A stretch of 15,016 nt of DNA, taken from Nitrospirota bacterium. Lineage in GTDB: Bacteria; Nitrospirota; Thermodesulfovibrionia; Thermodesulfovibrionales; JdFR-88. Numbering within the stretch: the first letter of the stretch is position 1; every line of letters begins with the position of its first letter. This document shows, piece after piece, positions 1-6,736 of the stretch. The notes under the pieces are model-generated. The model saw only the letters and a program-made list of their open reading frames with translations, made no database searches and was not told the origin of the DNA. The stretch spans positions 1 to 15,016 of the forward strand of contig JAKAGP010000007.1 in the NCBI GenBank assembly GCA_021825785.1, given 5' to 3'. Made by a program: the position numbers and the translations under genes.

Positions 1-738
1 AGCTTGGCCGATTTCCTGGACGAGGAGGCACGGACAAAGGCCCGGGTGAAGGCCGCCCTCATCTACCCGGCCTTCATGGTGATGGTGGGCGCGGTGATAC
101 TTTCATTCATCTTCGCCTTCGTTATGCCCAAGATAACAAAGATATTCAGCGACTCCGGCAAGGCCCTGCCGCTTGCCACCAGGCTGCTCATGTTCATAAG
201 CGGGGTGTTCATAAACTACTGGTGGGCCATCTTTTTGCTGGTGATAATCGCGGGCTATGGCTTCAGGTCCTATTACAGGAAGAACAGGGTGAAGATAGAC
301 GCCATGCTCATGAACTCCAAACTCCTGAAGAGCCTCTATTTAAGCAGGTTCACGCGGGCACTGGGCTTCCTGCTGGACGGAGGCCTTCCGGTGCTCAAGG
401 CACTGGAACTCTCCGGCCCCTCAAGCGGCAATCTGCATATTGAAAAAGAGGTGATGGAGGCAAGGCAGCGGCTTTCGGAAGGCGCGGAGCTGTCCCAGGC
501 CCTGCACGGGTTTCCCCACGTCTTTACCCAGCTGCTTGCGACAGGACAGAAGAGCGGCCAGTTGGGTGAAGCGGTAAAAAAAGCGGCCACCTCCTATGAT
601 GAGGACTTCAAAAGACGGCTGGACAGGTCTCTGGCCCTGCTTGAGCCGTCGATGATACTTATCATGGGCGGCATCGTGGGCTTTATAGTGCTTGCAGTCC
701 TGCTGCCCATATTCGAGATGAACCAACTGGTGAAGTAA
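1..738 (+). CDS. gspF: Type II secretion system inner-membrane platform protein GspF, C-terminal part (5' end outside window)
   Basis: GspF is the polytopic inner-membrane platform of the type II secretion pseudopilus machine; PilC is its type IV pilus homologue. The reading frame is open through base 1, so the N-terminal third is missing and the TTG at position 4 is not a real start. The visible 245 residues contain the end of the first GspF domain (KVKAALIYP-type entry into a hydrophobic helix at about residues 15-40, followed by a MPKITKIF-type stretch), a second helix at about 65-85, the second cytoplasmic domain (RFTRALGFLLDGGLPVLKAL, ATGQKSGQLGEA) and a final helix at about 215-237. The tail PIFEMNQLVK is typical of GspF, which is why I prefer it to PilC. 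No gspG or other gsp gene follows, so this looks like the operon's last gene. The family is clear; GspF versus PilC is less so. Confidence 0.88.
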   Translation, partial: SLADFLDEEARTKARVKAALIYPAFMVMVGAVILSFIFAFVMPKITKIFSDSGKALPLATRLLMFISGVFINYWWAIFLLVIIAGYGFRSYYRKNRVKIDAMLMNSKLLKSLYLSRFTRALGFLLDGGLPVLKALELSGPSSGNLHIEKEVMEARQRLSEGAELSQALHGFPHVFTQLLATGQKSGQLGEAVKKAATSYDEDFKRRLDRSLALLEPSMILIMGGIVGFIVLAVLLPIFEMNQLVK

Positions 739-853
739 AAGCCCCCCGCAACCCCGCACAAAATTTCTTAAAAAACAAAAACCGCATTTTCCCCGGAAGA
801 TGAACCCGGACGCCGTTATATGGCCTTGAAGGCCGTACAAGCGGGAGAAGAGG

Positions 854-882
854 TTGATTCACTCCTGTTTTTCTGCTATTAA
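854..882 (+). promoter_or_regulatory. Candidate sigma70 promoter just before the lipoprotein gene
   Basis: A TTGATT -35 (854-859) and TATTAA -10 (877-882) are separated by exactly 17 bp. The predicted transcript start would fall at about 888-890, on the ATG of the next gene, so the message would be almost leaderless. The match is moderate (4 of 6 at each box) and the position is odd, so it may be chance. Confidence 0.35.
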
Positions 883-887
883 AAGGT

Positions 888-1757
888 ATGGAGACCGGTC
901 AGACCAAAACGGCTGTCTGCTTCCGGGCGGTCCTCTTTATAGTCCTTTTCATATCCGGGTGCGGATTCCCTCAGGAAACCAGAACGGCACAAGCGGATAG
1001 CGGTACGCAAGCCTCAGCAAAAAAGGTCCCGGTCCGCCGGATGAAACCGGCGAGAACGGGCGTCCGCCAGGTAGACCGAAGCGGCAACAGCATTCTTTAT
1101 TCCGCGGGCAAGCTGGAATACAGGCCGGCCTCATTTAAAAATGTCCGGACGATTTTCATTTCAAAAAGGAGCAGGGTCGTCCAGATAGACCATGAAAACA
1201 GGGCCTATTCGGAGGGTGATCTGAACGCGTATTGCGGTGCGGTCAAGGCCAGGATAATCCGGGTGATAAAAAATCTGCCCCCAAGGGAACGGACATCCGT
1301 AAGCCGGTTTCTTGGCCTTCGCAGGGGTCCGAAGCCCCCGAAAGTAGTTATCGTGAACGCGGGGCCGGGCGGACTGATCGCCGGTTTCAGGACCAAAAAA
1401 TATATTATCAAAGTGGACGGACGGAAATACGAGGAGTTATGGATCTCAAGAGACAGTGCCCTTGTTGCCCAGCAAAAAAAAATGGCCGGAGGGCTTAAAA
1501 ACAAGTTCGACACATGCATGTCGCTGGCCTATGGGCTGGAAGCGGGACTGCCTTCAGTGGAGCAGCAGCAGGCATACAGAAAATTGAAAGACTCCGGCTG
1601 GCAGATGAAAAAGGACTTTTATTTTAAAGGAAAACTTTACTTTGACTGGACGGTTGTAAAACTAAGTATCGTCCAAAAGATCCCTGAAAAAGAATTTTTA
1701 CCCCCGCACGGTTTCAAAAAGATATCGATGCGGAGGATGGCCGGCAGCATTGATTGA
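888..1757 (+). CDS. Putative lipoprotein of unknown function
   Basis: I do not recognise a named family. The 289-aa product begins with a hydrophobic signal (about residues 9-24) ending in the lipobox ISGC, so Cys25 should be lipidated and the protein anchored in the envelope. The mature part is basic and soluble, with a Lys/Arg-rich segment at about 40-70. Its C-terminal third (KYEELWISRDSALV, then FLPPHGFKKI near the end) loosely resembles DUF4412-type periplasmic proteins; that is recall from pattern, not a search. ATG 888 is the first start after an in-frame TGA at 855-857. It has only a poorly spaced AAAAGG in front, so initiation is weak or leaderless. It stands alone, after gspF on the same strand and convergent with the DUF488 gene. 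That it is a gene and a lipoprotein is fairly sure; its role is unknown. Confidence 0.7.
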   Translation: METGQTKTAVCFRAVLFIVLFISGCGFPQETRTAQADSGTQASAKKVPVRRMKPARTGVRQVDRSGNSILYSAGKLEYRPASFKNVRTIFISKRSRVVQIDHENRAYSEGDLNAYCGAVKARIIRVIKNLPPRERTSVSRFLGLRRGPKPPKVVIVNAGPGGLIAGFRTKKYIIKVDGRKYEELWISRDSALVAQQKKMAGGLKNKFDTCMSLAYGLEAGLPSVEQQQAYRKLKDSGWQMKKDFYFKGKLYFDWTVVKLSIVQKIPEKEFLPPHGFKKISMRRMAGSID

Positions 1758-1835
1758 ATCATCAGGCAGCAAACAAAGCGGCCCGGTCAACAAAGGAAAC
1801 TTCAGAACGAACCAGGCAGGCAATTTAAAAAAGGA

Positions 1836-2186
1836 TCAGGCTTTTTTCTCCAGGAATTCTTTTAATACCGTGGCGTTATTGCACGCTTCGTATTTCGCGC
1901 CGTAAAGCAGCGTAACCGTCCCTTCCCTGCCCTTTTCCGACAACCCGGAGACCAGTTCTCCTTTGCCTTTCAGTTCCCTGAAGTAACGGTTTCTGAACTC
2001 CGCGCATTTCCCAGGCTCGTGACCGAACCATTTCCTGAGCTCCGCGCTGGGCGCTATGTCCTTGAGCCAGGCATCCACCTTTGCCTCATCTTTTTTGAGC
2101 CCCCTTGGCCACATCCTGTCCACGAGAATACGGAAGCCGTCGGCTCGGTCAGGTTTTTCATAGACTCTTTTTATTTTTATCACCAA
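1836..2186 (-). CDS. DUF488 family protein (YeaO-like)
   Basis: A small soluble protein of the DUF488/YeaO family, whose biochemical role is not established. The family signature is strong: an N-terminal KIKRVYE strand, RILVDRMWPRG near residues 19-29, a WFGHEPGKCAEFRNRY region, and a C-terminal LLYGAKYEACNNATVLKEFL segment. The length of about 115 aa is usual. The start is ambiguous. TTG at 2184-2186 lies only 4 nt from a strong AAGGAGGG Shine-Dalgarno, while the next codon, GTG at 2181-2183, lies 7 nt from it and is better placed, giving a product one residue shorter. It is a single gene, convergent with the lipoprotein gene and divergent from the GYD operon, with its own promoter candidate at 2229-2257. 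Confidence 0.9.
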   Translation of the reverse strand: MVIKIKRVYEKPDRADGFRILVDRMWPRGLKKDEAKVDAWLKDIAPSAELRKWFGHEPGKCAEFRNRYFRELKGKGELVSGLSEKGREGTVTLLYGAKYEACNNATVLKEFLEKKA

Positions 2187-2190
2187 TGAA

Positions 2191-2198
2191 CCCTCCTT
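2191..2198 (-). promoter_or_regulatory. Strong ribosome binding site of the DUF488 gene
   Basis: On the minus strand this reads AAGGAGGG. It is 4 nt from the TTG and 7 nt from the GTG that follows in frame, and so favours the GTG as start codon. Confidence 0.7.
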
Positions 2199-2228
2199 TT
2201 TTTACCGGTGGAAAAACCTTCCATTAAA

Positions 2229-2257
2229 ATTCTATCCCCAAAAAAATGGACAGTAAA
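2229..2257 (-). promoter_or_regulatory. Candidate sigma70 promoter of the DUF488 gene
   Basis: Minus-strand TTTACT (2257-2252) and TAGAAT (2234-2229) with a 17-bp spacer. The -10 matches consensus at 5 of 6 positions and the -35 at 4 of 6. Transcription would start about 35-40 nt upstream of the gene, leaving room for the ribosome binding site. Confidence 0.5.
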
Positions 2258-2315
2258 CAGGAAAAGCCATCAACAAGAAGACGCCGCTGCAATGACCATG
2301 AAAAGGATAAGAAAT

Positions 2316-2344
2316 TTGACAACCGTTTGTTTTAAGCGTAAATA
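2316..2344 (+). promoter_or_regulatory. Candidate sigma70 promoter of the GYD / SBBP / PLD-like operon
   Basis: A perfect TTGACA -35 (2316-2321), 17-bp spacer and TAAATA -10 (2339-2344, 3 of 6). It is the best promoter match in this gap, faces the GYD gene and would give a leader of about 75 nt. It diverges from the DUF488 promoter roughly 60 bp away. Confidence 0.5.
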
Positions 2345-2427
2345 AAAGTTAGGACGTTTCATTTGCCGCCAGTCCGGGAAAACGAAAAAAGTCAAAAAAA
2401 AGCAGACCCGAAAGGAGGGCTTTTTCC

Positions 2428-2709
2428 ATGGCCATATATGTTATCCTAAGCAAACTTACGGATGAGGGAAGAAGGACCATAAAGAGCAAGCCGCAGAGGA
2501 TATTCGAGGTAAATAAGGAGCTTGAGGCCATGGGCGTGAAGGTAAAAGAGCAATTCGCGCTGCTGGGCCCTTATGACTTTCTGAATATAGTGGAGGCTCC
2601 TGACAACGAGACCATTCTTCATATGTCCGTTGAGCTTGGGGCAAGGGGGAGCGTACAGTTGCTCTCCCTGCCGGCAATGTCCGTGGACAAATTCATAGCG
2701 GGGATATGA
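2428..2709 (+). CDS. GYD domain protein, first gene of a three-gene operon
   Basis: A 93-aa cytosolic protein of the GYD family, small ferredoxin-like-fold proteins of unknown function. The family pattern is clear: MAIYVILSKLTDEG at the start, a helix with EVNKELEAMGVKVKEQF, the diagnostic LGPYDFLNIVEAPDN segment at about residues 47-61, and a terminal strand ending near VDKFIAGI. The length is normal for the family. The start is secure: an AAAGGAGGG ribosome binding site at 2411-2419 lies 8-9 nt before ATG 2428. Its stop overlaps the start of the SBBP gene by 4 bp (ATGA, 2706-2709), so the two are probably translationally coupled. What a GYD protein does beside an exported propeller protein cannot be read from the sequence. 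Confidence 0.88.
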   Translation: MAIYVILSKLTDEGRRTIKSKPQRIFEVNKELEAMGVKVKEQFALLGPYDFLNIVEAPDNETILHMSVELGARGSVQLLSLPAMSVDKFIAGI

Positions 2710-5480
2710 AAAGGGGCCCATCAGCTTCGCGGCCTCCCCTTTTTTTCATGCTCCTTACCGCTGCCGTATGCCTTCTGTATCCAGGCCCGGCGAAAGGTGA
2801 CATTTCAGCCGGGACCTGGGCGGGGGGAAGCGGCAGAGAGCATAATATATGCCTGGCAAAAAATAAAAAAGAAAATAAAAATATTCTTGACCGGGAAAGC
2901 ATTTTGCCCATTATTCAGAACGGGCAGGCCGGATTCGAAAAAAATATGGGGCAGGCCTCCCGCAAGGTGAAGTTCCTTTCAAGGGAAGACGGGTATCTGG
3001 TCTTCTTCGACGCAAAAGGCGCATCAATTTTCTTTTCCGGACAGCCGCGCGCAAAAGAAAAAGAAGCAAACAAAAAAGCACGCGCAGGTGCGTTAAGGGC
3101 AAACACCCGCCCCAAAAAAATAAGAAGAAAATTAAACGGCATGCTGCGGATGGATTTCGAGGGAGCGGCTGGACGGACCATGCTGGCCGGCGCAGGAAGG
3201 CTTACCGGCACGACCAACTATCTAAGGGGCAGGGACCCTTCAAAATGGATCACTTCCGTCCCAAGCTATAATAAGCTGTATTACCAGGGGCTATATCCCG
3301 GAATATGCGCCATTTTTTCGGCTGGCACCCCGGCGGGCTTCGAAAAAAACAACCAGACAAAGATATTTCAGGCGGATTTCATCTTGCAACCCGGAGCGGA
3401 CCCCGGCAGGATCAGGCTCCATTTCCCGGGCTCCAAACTCTCCGTGGACAAAACTGGTGACCTCATCGTCTTTACCCCCGGCATAAAAGCGCTTTTTCTA
3501 AAACCATGCATATACCAGGAGGGCGCAGGCAACAGAAAAGTTTTCATAGAAGGTGGGTTCGTCCTTGAAGGGAAAAACAGGGCCGCTTTCCGGATCGCAA
3601 GATACGATAAAAAAAGACCCCTCGTAATAGACCCTCAACTCCTGTTCTCCACCTTTTACGGAGGCGGCGCGCAGGACCAGGGGCAGGGCATAGCCGTGGA
3701 TTCAAGCGGCAACATCTACGTAACGGGTTATACTTCTTCGCCGGATTTCCCGCTGGCAAGCAATAACAGGCCCTTCTCCGGCCAAACCGATGCCTTTGTA
3801 ACGAAGATAAGCCTGTCTCCCACTCCCCACGTCGTATACTCCACCCTTCTGGGCGGCAGCGCGGCCGCTCAAGCCAATGCCATCGCCGTGGACCGTCTGG
3901 GGGATGCCTTCATAACGGGCTTTACCAGTTCGACCAATTTCCCATTGGCCTCGCCGCTGCAGGCTTCTCTTTCGGGCAGCCGGGACATATTCATAACGGA
4001 GCTTTCCTCGGACGGACGCACTATACTGTACTCCACATATTTTGGCGGGAGCGCGGACGATGAAGCCAACGGGATCGCGCTTGACACATCGGGCAATATC
4101 CTCATCACGGGGTTTGCCACCTCCAGTGATTTTCCTATCTCTCAGAATTCCCCCCTTGCCAGGCCATCAGCCACAGACGCCTTTGCGGCCAAGATACTGG
4201 CTGGCGGTTCGCAACTGGGATACTCCGTACTCCTTGGCGGAGCTGGCAATGACACCGGTGCGGGCATTGCGGCGGACGCATCGGGCAATGCGTATGTCAC
4301 TGGTTCGACAAGCTCCCTGGACTTCCCGACGGCAGACCCAAGACAGGCGGCGTTGCTCGGGGCACAAAACGCCTTTCTTACCAAGCTGGACCCCAGTGGG
4401 AAGATAGTTTTTTCCACTTACCACGGTGGCGGGTCAAACGACGGGGCAGCGGCAATAGCGCTGGACGCCCTTGGAAACGCTTATATCACCGGAAGCACCA
4501 ACTCCCCTAACTTCCCGGTCCTGAACCCTATCCAGACTTACAGAGGAGGAAAAGACATCTTCGTCTCAAAGTTCAGCCCAAGCGGCGCCCTTCTCTATTC
4601 AACTTTTCTTGGGGGTTCGGCGGACGATTCAGGCGCCGGCATCGCTGTGGACTCTTTTGGGAACGCGTTTGTCACCGGGCAGACGATATCCACCGACTTC
4701 CCGGTTAAAAACCAGGTGCAGGGCATTGCAGGGGGATTGAATGCGTTCGTGGAGGAAATAAATTCCGCAGGAAGCGCCCTTGTCTACTCCACCATTCTTG
4801 GGGGGAATTCCGATGATTCCGGCGCGGCCATAGCCGTTGACTCCGCCGGGGACGCCTTCGTCACAGGCAAAACGGATTCACCTGATTTCATAACCAAAAA
4901 TGCCATAAGGGGTTACTCTGGCTCAACGGACGCCTTCATCTCCGGGATATCCAATCCGAACGCGCTCCCGTCCGCGCCGGCCCTCATAAGCCCCTCGAAC
5001 GGACAGACCGGGCTCGGCACATCCGTCACCTTCACGTGGTCCAAATCCACAGACCCGGACGGGGACCCCGTGACATACCAGTTTTTCCTCTGCACGAACC
5101 AGACTTTCCAAAACTGCCCCCCAGTTCAGTTGGCCGGCAATAAAAGTTTCCAACTGGCCTTCAATGGAGTCCGGCTGGCCTCAGGCCGAAAAGGCGGTGG
5201 CGCTAGTGAAGATTCCATGTTTTCCATGGTATTATTTACGGCGGTCATATTCGAGGCAAAAAGGAGGAGGAAAGCGGTTTTGCTTCTTATTGCCGTGGCG
5301 CTTGTGGCTGGGATGGCGGCCGTATCGTGCGGTGGCGGCGGCCAGGCACAGCCTTCGAACACGGTCCAGAAGAGCGTTACAGGCCTCCAGACCGGCACGA
5401 CATATTTCTGGAAAGTGACAGCGCTTGACGGCAGGGGCGGGAGCGCGGATAGTGGCATCAATTCATTTTCCACTAAATGA
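2706..5480 (+). CDS. Exported SBBP-repeat (beta-propeller) protein with an interrupted C-terminal FN3-like domain
   Basis: A 924-aa exported protein. In order: a signal peptide (residues 1 to about 29, basic MKRG then a hydrophobic core); an N-terminal domain at about 60-310 opening with a QAGFEKNMGQ motif, the type that commonly precedes SBBP repeats (DUF7948, from memory); seven SBBP repeats of about 63 residues at 312-751, each of the form YSTxLGG..DD.G.GIAVDxxGNAYVTGxTxSxDFP; and an FN3-like domain at about 755-924 ending in TTYFWKVTALDGRGG. Seven blades suit a seven-bladed propeller, probably extracellular or periplasmic, with binding or adhesion as the usual guess. The FN3 domain is split by a hydrophobic insert (listed separately) with KRRRK and VSCGGGG motifs. 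The gene overlaps its neighbours by 4 bp on both sides, so all three should be co-translated. The architecture is certain; the function is not. Confidence 0.88.
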   Translation: MKRGPSASRPPLFFMLLTAAVCLLYPGPAKGDISAGTWAGGSGREHNICLAKNKKENKNILDRESILPIIQNGQAGFEKNMGQASRKVKFLSREDGYLVFFDAKGASIFFSGQPRAKEKEANKKARAGALRANTRPKKIRRKLNGMLRMDFEGAAGRTMLAGAGRLTGTTNYLRGRDPSKWITSVPSYNKLYYQGLYPGICAIFSAGTPAGFEKNNQTKIFQADFILQPGADPGRIRLHFPGSKLSVDKTGDLIVFTPGIKALFLKPCIYQEGAGNRKVFIEGGFVLEGKNRAAFRIARYDKKRPLVIDPQLLFSTFYGGGAQDQGQGIAVDSSGNIYVTGYTSSPDFPLASNNRPFSGQTDAFVTKISLSPTPHVVYSTLLGGSAAAQANAIAVDRLGDAFITGFTSSTNFPLASPLQASLSGSRDIFITELSSDGRTILYSTYFGGSADDEANGIALDTSGNILITGFATSSDFPISQNSPLARPSATDAFAAKILAGGSQLGYSVLLGGAGNDTGAGIAADASGNAYVTGSTSSLDFPTADPRQAALLGAQNAFLTKLDPSGKIVFSTYHGGGSNDGAAAIALDALGNAYITGSTNSPNFPVLNPIQTYRGGKDIFVSKFSPSGALLYSTFLGGSADDSGAGIAVDSFGNAFVTGQTISTDFPVKNQVQGIAGGLNAFVEEINSAGSALVYSTILGGNSDDSGAAIAVDSAGDAFVTGKTDSPDFITKNAIRGYSGSTDAFISGISNPNALPSAPALISPSNGQTGLGTSVTFTWSKSTDPDGDPVTYQFFLCTNQTFQNCPPVQLAGNKSFQLAFNGVRLASGRKGGGASEDSMFSMVLFTAVIFEAKRRRKAVLLLIAVALVAGMAAVSCGGGGQAQPSNTVQKSVTGLQTGTTYFWKVTALDGRGGSADSGINSFSTK
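3639..4958 (+). repeat. Seven SBBP repeats encoded in tandem
   Basis: Seven protein-level repeats of about 63 residues (189 nt) fill residues 312-751. Successive starts are LLFSTFYGGG, VYSTLLGGSA, LYSTYFGGSA, GYSVLLGGAG, VFSTYHGGGS, LYSTFLGGSA and VYSTILGGNS. The DNA copies have diverged, so this is an old protein repeat and not a recent DNA tandem duplication. Repeat 7 is the most altered (DFITK in place of DFPxx). Confidence 0.9.
5166..5363 (+). other. Hydrophobic insertion inside the FN3-like domain: sorting-tail-like segment followed by an internal lipobox
   Basis: Residues of about 821-886 of the SBBP protein separate the first FN3 strands (SVTFTWSKSTDPDGDPV) from the last ones (GTTYFWKVTALDGRGG). 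Inside are a Gly-rich stretch (GRKGGG), a short hydrophobic run from residue 838 (MFSMVLFTAVIF), the basic cluster KRRRK, a second hydrophobic run (AVLLLIAVALVAGMA), then VSCGGGG with Cys875. The first half looks like a C-terminal sorting tail (small residues, hydrophobic run, Arg cluster). The second half looks like an N-terminal lipoprotein signal. Frame and codon use continue across it, so it is not a simple frameshift. Confidence 0.6.
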
Positions 5481-6163
5481 AAATCGAAATATCGCTGCTC
5501 GTCATTGAATCCGTCCTTCTTCTTTTCACCATACTGTTGCTTTTGGACAGCATAAAAGAAGGCCGGAGCAGGTCAAAGCTCCTGCTGGAGGTGGAAAGGG
5601 CAACAAAGGCCTTCACCAGGATCGAATATTTCCTTGCGGTTGTTGATTCCATGTCTGACGCCAGACGCGAGGTTGAGGGGCTCATCACCGGGAGGCATCC
5701 GGGCCACATCGACAAGAAGCGGACGGATGACATACTAAACGCCATAGAGAAAGCGGCGAGGAATGGAGTGAGCGTGAAATATCTCCTGCCGCGTTTCCAT
5801 GACCGTCTGTACATGGGCAGCCTCTATGCGAAGGCAGGGGCCGAAGTGAGGTACGGCGGCTGCCCGATCCTCCATGATCTGAGATACATGACGGTAGACG
5901 ACCGCATGACGGTGATAGGGATCCCGGAGGACAGCGAAAAGGAGGCCACTAAAAAAGGCTTCCAGATCGTGTCCGAAGGGCTCACTTCCATACTCAGGGA
6001 GCATTTCAACCACTGCTGGAGCTCCGCAATTTCTTACGAGGAATATATGAAAGAGGTCATAAGACAGACAAAGGCCTCGCCCAGGCACCTTGCGCTTGAA
6101 CTAAAGATCGAAGAAAAAGAGATAGAGAAGTTTTATGACGGCTCAGATGAGCCGGAACAATGA
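5477..6163 (+). CDS. Membrane-anchored phospholipase D-like domain protein with degenerate HKD motif
   Basis: A 228-aa protein with one N-terminal membrane helix (about residues 5-24) and a cytosolic part. Residues of about 45-195 look like a single PLD-fold unit: DILNAIEKAARNGVSVKYLLP is the usual helix-strand before the active-site half, and DLRYMTVDDRMTVIG sits where HxKxxxxD-D...IG belongs. His and Lys appear replaced by Asp134 and Arg136, with Asp141 kept, so catalysis is doubtful; such folds also serve as ligand-sensing domains, for example in TrmB-type regulators. The last 30 residues (SPRHLALELKIEEKEIEKFY) are helical and could form a small HTH-like or protein-contact element. It starts within the SBBP stop (ATGA, 5477-5480) and ends an operon convergent with dsrE. 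The PLD-like call is moderate; its role is unknown. Confidence 0.7.
   Translation: MKIEISLLVIESVLLLFTILLLLDSIKEGRSRSKLLLEVERATKAFTRIEYFLAVVDSMSDARREVEGLITGRHPGHIDKKRTDDILNAIEKAARNGVSVKYLLPRFHDRLYMGSLYAKAGAEVRYGGCPILHDLRYMTVDDRMTVIGIPEDSEKEATKKGFQIVSEGLTSILREHFNHCWSSAISYEEYMKEVIRQTKASPRHLALELKIEEKEIEKFYDGSDEPEQ
6139..6154. terminator. Perfect hairpin at the convergent gene ends
   Basis: CGGCTC-AGAT-GAGCCG forms a 6-bp perfect stem with a 4-nt loop at the very end of the PLD-like gene, 9 bp before its stop. Neither strand has a close T-run, so it is not a canonical intrinsic terminator. It may stabilise the mRNA end or act as a weak bidirectional terminator for the operon and the facing dsrE gene. 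Confidence 0.3.
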
Positions 6164-6190
6164 TACCTCCCGTTTCAAAAACTCCTCTAT

Positions 6191-6613
6191 TCAAAAAGTA
6201 AGGTTCATGTCCGCAGGCACCATGATTTCCTTATAATATGTCGCGGGATTTGCCAACTCCACGCCCTCAACAAAATCTTCCTTCTTCATGCCAAAAAGAG
6301 GGACATTGAGCGGACAGGCGAGCAGCTGCGCCCCTTCCTTATATAGCATGAAAAGCAGTTCCTCGGCTGTGGGAAGCTCCATCTCTTCCATTCTCTTCAT
6401 TACCGCATCTCCCATTTCTTCCGGCTGGCCGGGCAGGCACTTAAGTCGATTTACTTTGTCCTTATGGATAGCATTCACGCCGCGCGAGCCAAAAAAAAGA
6501 GTTACTTTCGACCCCTCTCTAAGCAGACTAAGCGCTGTCATAAGTGCATTGTAAACCTGGCAGAGTTCATCATGAAAACACATTACCGATACGTTTTTTG
6601 TAATCTTTGTCAT
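6191..6613 (-). CDS. DsrE/DsrF-like family protein
   Basis: A 140-aa cytosolic protein of the DsrE superfamily (DrsE_2 type), associated with sulfur relay or persulfide handling in better-known members. Visible features are the N-terminal strand NVSVMCFHDELCQVYNAL with Cys12 and Cys18; the LLREGSKVTLFFGSRGVNAI strand-helix-strand; a variable loop with Cys59; and the classical C-terminal block with LLACPLNVPLFGM (Cys100), then KKEDFVEGVELANPATYYKE. Cys100 sits at the position of the conserved cysteine in many members. ATG 6613 has an AAAGGGG ribosome binding site about 7 nt upstream. The gene stands alone between the operon above and an unknown membrane gene, with a promoter candidate at 6701-6729 and a leader of about 80 nt. 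Substrate and partner are unknown. Confidence 0.85.
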   Translation of the reverse strand: MTKITKNVSVMCFHDELCQVYNALMTALSLLREGSKVTLFFGSRGVNAIHKDKVNRLKCLPGQPEEMGDAVMKRMEEMELPTAEELLFMLYKEGAQLLACPLNVPLFGMKKEDFVEGVELANPATYYKEIMVPADMNLTF

Positions 6614-6700
6614 GGCGTGGCCCCTTTCGGTTCGAATTCCGATGTCCGGTTTCCCAGTTCCCGTTTCCCTTTATTAATATCGCCCTCCTAAAACATAAAA

Positions 6701-6729
6701 ACATTAGCATGTTTGCATGTATATGTCAA
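6701..6729 (-). promoter_or_regulatory. Candidate sigma70 promoter of the dsrE-like gene, with CATG repeats in the spacer
   Basis: Minus-strand TTGACA (6729-6724, perfect), 17-bp spacer, and TAATGT (6706-6701, 3 of 6). The spacer holds ACATGC-AA-ACATGC, two identical 6-mers that also form a CATG-4-CATG inverted pair, a plausible small operator. It lies just upstream of the dsrE-like gene and just past the end of the unknown membrane gene. Confidence 0.5.
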
Positions 6730-6736
6730 ATGAAGG

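Noticed and set aside
421..840. A 139-codon minus-strand ORF over the end of gspF and the following gap
   Set aside because: Most of it is antisense to gspF; the product is low-complexity with no start-site support.
739..887. A possible c-di-GMP or other riboswitch in the gap after gspF
   Set aside because: Only a small GGCCTT-G-AAGGCC palindrome is present; no conserved riboswitch core could be matched.
3639..4958. A DNA-level tandem repeat or recent duplication in the SBBP gene
   Set aside because: The periodicity is clear in protein but the DNA copies have diverged, so these are ordinary old propeller blades.
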